A stretch of DNA of 64,000 bases from Agrostemma githago. Lineage: Eukaryota > Streptophyta > Magnoliopsida > Caryophyllales > Caryophyllaceae. Each line of letters starts with the position of its first letter. The stretch's first letter is position 1. The position numbers were made by a program, and so were the translations under genes. The DNA lies in contig OY288242.1 in assembly GCA_958450325.1 (NCBI GenBank), positions 71,835,562 through 71,899,561 on the forward strand, read 5' to 3'. This document shows, in pieces, positions 56,593 through 64,000 of the stretch. A model generated the notes under the pieces. It saw only the letters and a program-made list of their open reading frames with translations, ran no database searches and was not told the DNA's origin.

Positions 56593-56610
56593 TCCCCAGC
56601 GGAGTCGCCA
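56593..56610 (-). other. Element B primer binding site, tRNA-Arg type
   Basis: The minus strand reads TGGCGACTCCGCTGGGGA, three bases after the 5' LTR end. Confidence 0.82.
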
Positions 56611-56613
56611 AAT

Positions 56614-59542
56614 TGTGGACATGACGTAGGTCCACCCCGACGCGGCCACGCGCGGGTTTGGGTAGGCGAATGAATCTCGTGGTGAGATTGCTCTCGGGTT
56701 CGAAATTTAAGTCAAAATGGAGTCGCCACCGAATTTTGTGGTTATTCGGAACCATACGAGCCCACTCTATGTCGTCATGGGCTTTACACAAAGTAAGCCC
56801 ACTTCGATTTCAGAGTTCATTGGGCTCGTCCCTTTGCATTGCAATACCGATACCGTATAAACCGGCTTTCGTATATAGAATGACTCTCGTGCGCCAAGGG
56901 TTTCGGACATCCGGAAACCAAAGGTTCTGAGTAAGGGGTGAGGGTACGTGTTGGGAAGCCCACTAAGGACACCCAACCCCGCCCGCACATGGCGGCCTCT
57001 ACTAAGACATCGTTCGTGTTCGTGTGTGCGCGCTAGTAAAACGATTAAATGATATGCAAACAGCGTTTTCGGGCTAAGCATATTAATAGTACGTGGACTA
57101 CGTCATTTAATGCATCTTATTTTTGGTCAAAGTGATTTAGCATGCGAGGTTCGTTTATAAAGCGTAAAAGCAAGTAAATAAACAAAGCTCGAAAGTAAAT
57201 GAAAAAGGTAACGTACAAGTTACACGGGCGGAAATACAACCCGGAATTCACAATACAACATTACGTAAAAGTAATAAAAATAACGCGATACAAAGATATG
57301 GACGGACCCGTATGCAAGCTAGACCGCGAAATGTGTAGATGGACTAACCCCGATTAAATACACATTATATCGTGTACTAAACGAAGGACGGAAATATGAG
57401 ACTGTGGCGTATTGCTAGCCCGATCTCATATCCCGTAGTCTCGTCCCGACTTATCATGTCAAAAGTTGGTCAAAGTCGTTCTACGTGTCGTGCTAAGCAT
57501 GGTTTTGAAAATAGGATAGTCACGTGATAGTCTTTACACGTGATGACTAATGTCGATAAAAAAAGGCGAGGCTTGAAAGGTGTGTCAAGGCCCTCGGTTA
57601 TGGGGCTACAGGACTCACTCGGTCGAGTCATGGCCTGACTCGGTCGAGTGCGTCCTAAAAGAAGCTTCTGCCCACGGTTTGGGGTGCTACTCGATCGAGT
57701 AGCAGGTGTACTCGATCGAGTGGCACCTGTACGAGTTGTGACTCGTGTTTTTATGTGTTTTAAATCGAGAGTTGGCCAAATTAAATCAAAATATTGACGA
57801 ATTTAGATTTAATTCGATTTGCCATGATAAACGTGAGTTTTAGAAAATGAGTTCACGTGATTGGCTTTACACGTGTCGACTAAGAGTCGTAAAAACAAGA
57901 CGAGGCTTAAATGTTGCACTTAAACTCTCGGTTTTCTGGGTTACAGGACCCACTCGGTCGAGTCATGGTCTGACTCGGTCGAGTGTGCCCTCGAAAGGTA
58001 TTCTGCCCAGTTTTATGGACACTACTCGATCGAGTGTCCTATGCACTCGGTCGAGTAGTCCCTGTACGAGCGTTAGCTCGCTTCGTTTTTGGGGTTGAAA
58101 ACGACGGTCGGTCGAGTTAAATACAAATATCGCTTGATTCGAATTTAACTCAACCTCCGGTACTACAATCGTGTACATATACGATCATAATACCGTCGTC
58201 GGGATTTTATGAAATGTTTGTGAATTTGAATTAATGACGGAATTGCATCCCTCTACGTCACGACATCGAAACTAACCCTTTCGGGTTATGTGATGTCGGT
58301 TTTCGTGTCAACGGGTTCCGCACTAATTAAAATGGGATTGAATACGTTCAACTACGATTAGTCGCGATCACGTCACGCCCTTGAGTACATTGGGGCGGGG
58401 CTCCCCGAAAGGGCTCCACCTCTGTTGTTGCTCGTGAAGGGATTAGACGGACTTTAGGCGACAATTATAGTCAAACGTATCCGAAACCGGGATTTTGATA
58501 CTAGTTATATATATATACACGGTATGGTTATAATGTTAGCAACGAATTGTAAAAGTTAGTATGCAAGAAAAAGTAAAATGTTAGAGTGTTAGATGTTAGA
58601 GTGTTAGATGTTAGATTTACGATACTAGTAAAAGTACAAAATAAACGATACAAAAACATAAGCGTAAATAGCAAAGATAGAAACGGGGTTTGGGACACCC
58701 TCAACATACATGCTTAGTAAGGACCTCGGAAATGGGCTCGCGAATAGTGACGGGACTATGGAGTATCGAGGATGTATGTAAGTTATGGTGTGTGTGTGTG
58801 TTGTCGGTTTATCGAGGGACAAGGGACTCGGTTTTTTGTGTATAGGGCTTAGGGTTGCTAAGGCTTGTAGTGTAGAAAATGTGACTGAAATGTGAGGTGA
58901 ATATGGGGTAAAAATGGAGGTGTAAGAGTTGGTCCCCAAAAAGTCCCCTAAATGCATGGGGGTGAAGCGGTATTTATAGGCAGCCCCGACCCCGGGTCAC
59001 TCGACCGAGTGGCGCGGGTGCACTCGATCGAGTGCCCTCGTGAATGTATCTGGACGGGTTCGAAGAGGCTCCACTCGATCAAGTGGCCAATCCACTCGAC
59101 CGAGTGGATCAATTAGGCCGGGCTATTTTGGGCGTGATTGCCCTTGATTTATGCTTAATTGATTATGATTGATTTGGCTAATTTTGGCTGATTCGTGAGT
59201 GATTTGGATAGATTTGTGAACCTGGTGCATGTTTCGGGAACGCACCCGGTCGCTCTTTGTGTCGGGTTTGTCTTGACCGGGTTTTGACCCGGTCGCTAAA
59301 AGACGGGAATTATTTTTGGTGCCGGTTTTGGCCCAAATTAGTCTCATTTTGCTCGGAACGACCCACTGGGCCTGAATTTGAGGTCTGTTTTGTGAGATTA
59401 TTACTCCGCTAAAAGTCCATGTCAGATATTATTGATTTCGGGCCCAAATCCGAGTATACTAAGTCACGTTTGCGTCCGATCATCATCGGGTGTTTGTCGG
59501 GAACTGCTATAGACACTAGCAGGCAAAATGCGGGTGTCTACA
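56614..59542 (-). repeat. Element B 5' LTR (right copy, 2929 bp)
   Basis: It matches the left LTR with two differences seen by eye. The TATA box is at 58971-58978 on the minus strand. One of the two differences (A at 59081) breaks one of the palindromes in this copy. Confidence 0.95.
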
Positions 59543-59547
59543 GGTAC
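59543..59547. other. Element B target site duplication, right copy
   Basis: GGTAC, identical to 42817-42821. Confidence 0.95.
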
Positions 59548-61951
59548 CGAAGACCCGGTCCATCATATCCGGTCCTTCAAAGACTTCATGGCAGTCAAAG
59601 GGGTAAAGTCCACCATGTTCAAGCACTTATTCCCTTCCTCCTTGGAGAAGCATCCCAGGGCCTGGTTCTACAGGCTCGACCCCAAGAAATACAAGACTTG
59701 GGATGACGTGGCGACCGAATTTGCTCGGAACTACGCCGATAACACTGAAATCCAGACTACAATGCGTACTCTGGAGGTAATGGCCCAGGAGCCCAAAGAA
59801 GGGTTCACAAAATATCTGCAAAGGTGGAGGGCTGAGAGTGTGAAGCTGGTTGACAAGCCCGGCGAGAAGGCCCTAGTGGAAGCCTTCGTCAAGAATCTAC
59901 TCCCATCCTACCGGGTCCATCTCCGGTATGCTATTATCCCAAACTTTGTTGTCCTTACTGAAATGGGCACAAGGATCGAAGATGACTTGAGGTTGGAGAG
60001 CCTGACTAAGGCCTCTACCAAAGGGTATCAAGGGGCAAGTTCATCTACAATCAAGCCCACACCACCCGCAGCTGCAACTCGCAGCATCTTCGACGAGGTA
60101 AACCTGCTTGACACCTCATCTAAAAAGAATACACCAAATCGGGTATTCACAGATATAGGGACTACCTATACTTATGCCTTACAGAGGCTATCCTCAAAGG
60201 GCCTAATCCAACCGATAGGCCCAACTGCAGAACCTCCAGTGGAAAAAAGGCCCAAAACTTACAATGCCCAGGCCTATTGTCAGTATCACCGGGGTAACGG
60301 GCATGATACTGAAAAATGTTGGAGGTTAAAACACCTGATCCAGGACCTTATCGAGAGCGGGAAAATCCCGTTGCCCGGAGACAAGCCGAGCAACAAAGAA
60401 AACCCATTCAGCGCTCATGCTATCTTCACCGGTGAGGTAATTGACTGTTCTCACCTCATCTCTCCTTATATCCCACAAGTCAACGGGATATGGTTCGACA
60501 ATGAGGATGATGTATACTTAACCAAAGGGGAAGCTGTCCCCATCACCCTTGAAGAGGTCCGACAGGCTAAGTCCAAGGCTTTAGCCACCAAGCATCTCGC
60601 CGCAGCGGGGCGTTCCATTCCTATATCCGTCACTGAACCCGCCAGGACGGAGCCTACCCTCGAAGAACCAAGCCCAGATACGACTCTGGTCCAACAAATG
60701 AAGAGGGTCCGAGCCGATCTAACCATATGGCAACTATTGGTTAGCTCACAAGCTCATCGGGAAGCACTGACTAAGGCTCTCGATGAAATCAAGGTTGATT
60801 CAGAGGCTACCCCTGCTGAAATGGTAGCCACCATCATGCCCTACCTTAAGGGCAAATCCAAAGAAGAAGGCCCACTCATAATCTTCTCTGAAGCTGATCT
60901 GCCACCATTTGGGCCCAATCACAATCTGGCCCTATACATCACGGTCATCTGCAAAGGTAAATATCTCCCGATGACCCTTATCGACGATGGATCAGCCGTG
61001 AATGTCCTTCCTCTAAGGACCGCAAAAGCACTCGGCATCACCGATGCCGATTACCTTCCAACGGCGCAGACTATCCAGGCTTTCGACGGAAGCCCAAAAC
61101 CTGTCGCCGGGGCCGTGAAATTAAAGATCATAACGGGCCCAATCGAAAAGGAATTGGAATTTCAGGTGATAGATGTCACCTCATCATTCAATCTTTTGCT
61201 GGGAAGGCCTTGGATCCACGCAGTCAAGGCCGTGTCATCTACCCTCCATCGAAAAGTCAAGATGCCCCTCAAAGACGGTATCATCACGCTGGAGGCAACC
61301 CCAATTACCGTAGCAAGCTGCAACGCTACGGGCCGGGCCGACCCGCGAGGATTTGATTTCGTGGGCATGATCGAAGAAGAATATCTCTTTAGGCCCTACT
61401 TCACAACTAGCATCGACACGATGCTACAAAATCTGGGTTACCTACCCGGGATAACCTCAAGGCCATATCTTCCAGCTGGGAAGATTATCGAGGTCCTAAA
61501 TGATGGCGAGTCACATTTCGGATTGGGGTATGCTATAACTCCGGAAAATGTGGTTCGGGCCGGTATTCACAAGGCCATCGACATTATCAAGGGTACTTAC
61601 ATAAGCCCTTATAGCCTGAAGCTAACGGATTACTTCGTCACTCCAGTCTTCGGAGCCGTCCAAGTGGGCCTCTACCAACCCACCATCACATATCCCGAGA
61701 CCAAAAAGGCTCGGGAATGCAATTTCATCCCTGATGATATATTCACCATCGTTCAGGCCGAATCAAAGGAGGGCGAAAACAACTCCGAGCCCGTGCTGGG
61801 GCTCTTATTCGGAGAAGACAAAGTCGTCCCCGCTCCAAAGAACAACTTGGTCAACCTGATCCTTCGCAGCGATCGGTTCGACCCAACCAAGCTAATCACC
61901 GAGGTCGGCGCCAACACCGAAACGAGGGCTTGGAGGAAGACCATAAAATAG
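59543..61951 (+). pseudogene. Element C Gag-protease, ended by a TAG stop
   Basis: It continues Gag from the break (EDPVHHIRSFKDFMAVKG). It has the Gag core, the CCHC-like knuckle (YCQYHRGNGHDTEKCW), and protease DDGSAVNVLP near 60985. The frame ends with TAG at 61949-61951, where element B has Trp in KWTDSQGR. A TGG-to-TAG change (G to A) explains it. The frame itself is not shifted here and goes on open after the stop. Confidence 0.9.
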
Positions 61952-64000
61952 ACCGACAGTCAAGGACGGGTCTACAAGCTGATCACCGGCGAGGGAGACA
62001 TGCCGGATACCGAGTCTGAGTCAGAGTCAGAGTCGGAGTCTGAGTCCGAGTCTAGAGGGTCTGGTGCTAAAGTCGAGTCTGTAACCCCTCTTCCCTTATC
62101 CACTGAGGTCTCGGGGCCTGTCCCAAGACCTCTCCCTATACCGCCACTGACCAATGATCAGATGACAGCTCTATTCGAGCTATTTTCAAGATTTACCATC
62201 AATAATAATAACGAACACCGTTCTGCTTACGACTTGTCTCATTTCCAAAATTTTCTCAATTTCAAAAATTTTATATGCAATGACATTGAGAAACCCGACG
62301 AACAGGTACCCCTACCTCAACATCTGGTCGAGCAGCTCGAGCAAAGGGAATCCCGAGATCCGGTAATCGAAGAAACCGAGTCCATCAATGTGGGAACCAC
62401 TTTAGAGCCCCAGATGCTTAAGTTGGGCCTATCTTTAGATCCAGAGGAGAGAAAACAATTCACAGACCTCCTCCAGGAATTCAAAGACGTCTTTGCATGG
62501 TCCTACAAGGACATGCTGGGTATAGACCGGGAGATAGCCGAACACCGAATACCCATCAAAGAGGGGTGCAAGCCGGTAAAGCAAAAACTCAGAAGAATGA
62601 AGCCCGAGTGGTCTCTTAAAGTCAAGGAAGAGGTCGATAAACAATTTAAAGCAGGCTTTATACAAGTGTCTGAATATCCAGACTGGGTTGCAAACATCGT
62701 GCCGGTACCCAAGAAGGACGGCAAGGTGCGGGTTTGCGTGGACTTCCGGGATCTTAACAAGGCAAGCCCAAAAGACGATTTTCCGTTACCACACATCGAC
62801 ATACTGGTGGATAACACGGCCGATCATGCCCTTCTATCGTTCATGGACGGGTATGCCGGGTACAATCAGATTAAAATGGCAGAAGAGGACATGGGTAAGA
62901 CCACCTTCATTACACCTTGGGGGTACTTACTGTTACACCGTCATGCCATTTGGGCTTATCAACGCCGGGGCCACTTATCAACGGACCGCCACTACCTTGC
63001 TCCACGACATGATGCATAAGGAAGTGGAGGTCTATGTGGACGACATGATCGTCAAATCCAAGGACCGAAGCGGGCACATTTCAGCCCTAAGAAAGTTCTT
63101 CACCCGGCTACGTAAATACAACATGAGACTGAACCCACAAAAATGCAGTTTTGGGGTAACGTCGGGCAAATTACTGGGCCACATCGTTAGCCAACGCGGC
63201 ATCGAGGTCGACCCAGCTAAAATCAAAGCCATCACCGAGATGCAACCACCCAAGACCGAAAAGGAAATAAGGGGGTTTCTCGGAAAAGTCCAATACATCA
63301 GCCGGTTCATGTCGAAACTAACCATGGTATGCGAACCCATCTTCAAAAAGCTAAAAATCGGAGAATGGGTGCTATGGGACGGCAAATGTCAAGCGGCTTT
63401 CGACAAAATCAAGGAGATGCTGTCTGCTCCGCCGGTACTAATGCCACCTCAACACGGTCTGCCTTTGTCGTTATACCTAACGACGACGGAGACGGCCATG
63501 GGGGCTATGCTGGCCCAGACAGTCGATTCAGAAGAACGGGCTATTTACTACATCAGTAAAAAGTTCCTCGAATATGAGTGCAAATATACAATGCTCGAAA
63601 AGACGTGCCTAGCATTGGTTTGGGCCACTAAAAAGCTCCGACATTACATGCTCAGTCACGAGGTACATGTGTTATCCAAAATGGATCCTATCAAGTACTT
63701 ATTTGAGAAGCCCATCCTCAACGGCAGGATGTCAAGATGGACTTTAATGTTATCCGAGTTCGACCTCAAATTTGTACCATTAAAAGCCATCAAAGGCCGG
63801 GTAGTTGCCGAGTTCCTCGCTGACGGCCCAATATCCGAAGAAGGCCACACCGATACATGGGCCTTTCCTGATGAAGACATATTCCATACCGATACGGAAG
63901 TGTGGGATTTATATTTCGATGGGGCATCCAACTTCCGAGGATTTGGGGTCGGAATCCTGTTAATTTCACCCCGAGGGGAACACACTCCCTTGTCCATCAA
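61952..64000 (+). pseudogene. Element C Pol (linker, RT, RNase H), with a frameshift, runs off right edge
   Basis: It reads from the acidic ES linker (62008-62055) through LGLSLDPEERKQF into RT. At 62919-62923 there is a run of five G where element B has four, inside the TPWGTYCYTVMPFG block, so the frame shifts by one. RT, with VYVDDMIVKS near 63033, then continues without stop in the shifted frame into RNase H and the start of the archaeal-type RNase H (YFDGASNFRGFGVG near 63912) to the window end. The copy is therefore not able to make a full Pol as it stands. Confidence 0.9.

Larger units (their letters stand above)
42822..59542 (-). mobile_element. Element B: complete young Ty3/gypsy Tat-type retrotransposon with antisense PMD gene
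   Basis: At 16,721 bp it has both LTRs (2929 bp each), a 5-bp target duplication GGTAC, a tRNA-Arg primer site and a purine tract next to the 3' LTR. It also has a nearly intact Gag-Pol (2098 residues) on the minus strand and a two-exon gene on the opposite strand between pol and the 3' LTR. It sits inside the gag of element C. Dual RNase H and the absence of a chromodomain fit the Tat lineage. There is no ORF upstream of gag, so it is closer to Retand/Tat types than to Ogre; this finer placement is inference. Confidence 0.95.
59543..64000 (+). mobile_element. Element C, continuation after element B, cut by right window edge
   Basis: Gag, protease, RT and the start of the RNase H region continue the element begun at 39117. 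The integrase and 3' LTR must lie beyond the window. Confidence 0.92.

Noticed and set aside
59419..59706. 95-codon frame spanning the right LTR end of element B into element C
   Set aside because: It crosses an element boundary and is out of frame with Gag.

Overview
This window is nuclear DNA of a flowering plant. It holds seven intron-bearing (GT-AG) host genes with clear plant orthologues, set in AT-rich non-coding DNA with many MITEs and enclosed by large Ty3/gypsy LTR retrotransposons. The organism is probably a eudicot; the frequent non-coding word TACTCCGTA made me think of Caryophyllales, but that placement is inference and not proven here.

Layout. (1) 1-6626: the 5' half of a minus-strand Ty3/gypsy element (element A): LTR, primer binding site and a gag-pro frame that runs open off the left edge. 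(2) 6627-39116: a gene island of about 32 kb. In order: an SPT2-domain chromatin protein (+), an alpha-tubulin (+), cytochrome c oxidase subunit 6a (+), mitochondrial cysteine desulfurase NFS1 (+, with one in-frame stop), a small gene of unknown function (-, frameshifted or with a very short intron), ENY2/SUS1 (+) and a MAM33/p32-type mitochondrial glycoprotein gene (-). Introns and spacers carry Stowaway-like, Tourist/Harbinger-like and hAT-like non-autonomous elements, a probable tRNA-derived SINE and several tandem repeats. (3) 39117-42821 and 59543-64000: a plus-strand Ty3/gypsy element (element C), split in its gag gene by (4) 42822-59542: a complete, very young minus-strand Ty3/gypsy element (element B) with a 5-bp target duplication GGTAC and two 2929-bp LTRs in which I saw only two differences.

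All three large elements look like the plant Tat lineage: dual RNase H (the ancestral one plus an archaeal-type one), no chromodomain, and a primer site matching the 3' end of tRNA-Arg. Element B also carries, antisense to its own gag-pol, a two-exon gene with its own TATA box for a 519-residue plant mobile domain (PMD, aminotransferase-like) protein. The intron of that gene and both LTRs carry the same paired 12-bp palindrome (ACTCGATCGAGT and centre variants), mostly at 21-23 bp spacing. This combination is the most unusual system in the window.

The host genes are mostly housekeeping: chromatin and transcription (SPT2, ENY2), cytoskeleton (alpha-tubulin) and mitochondrial function (COX6A, NFS1, MAM33-like). 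I see no sign that they form a co-regulated cluster.
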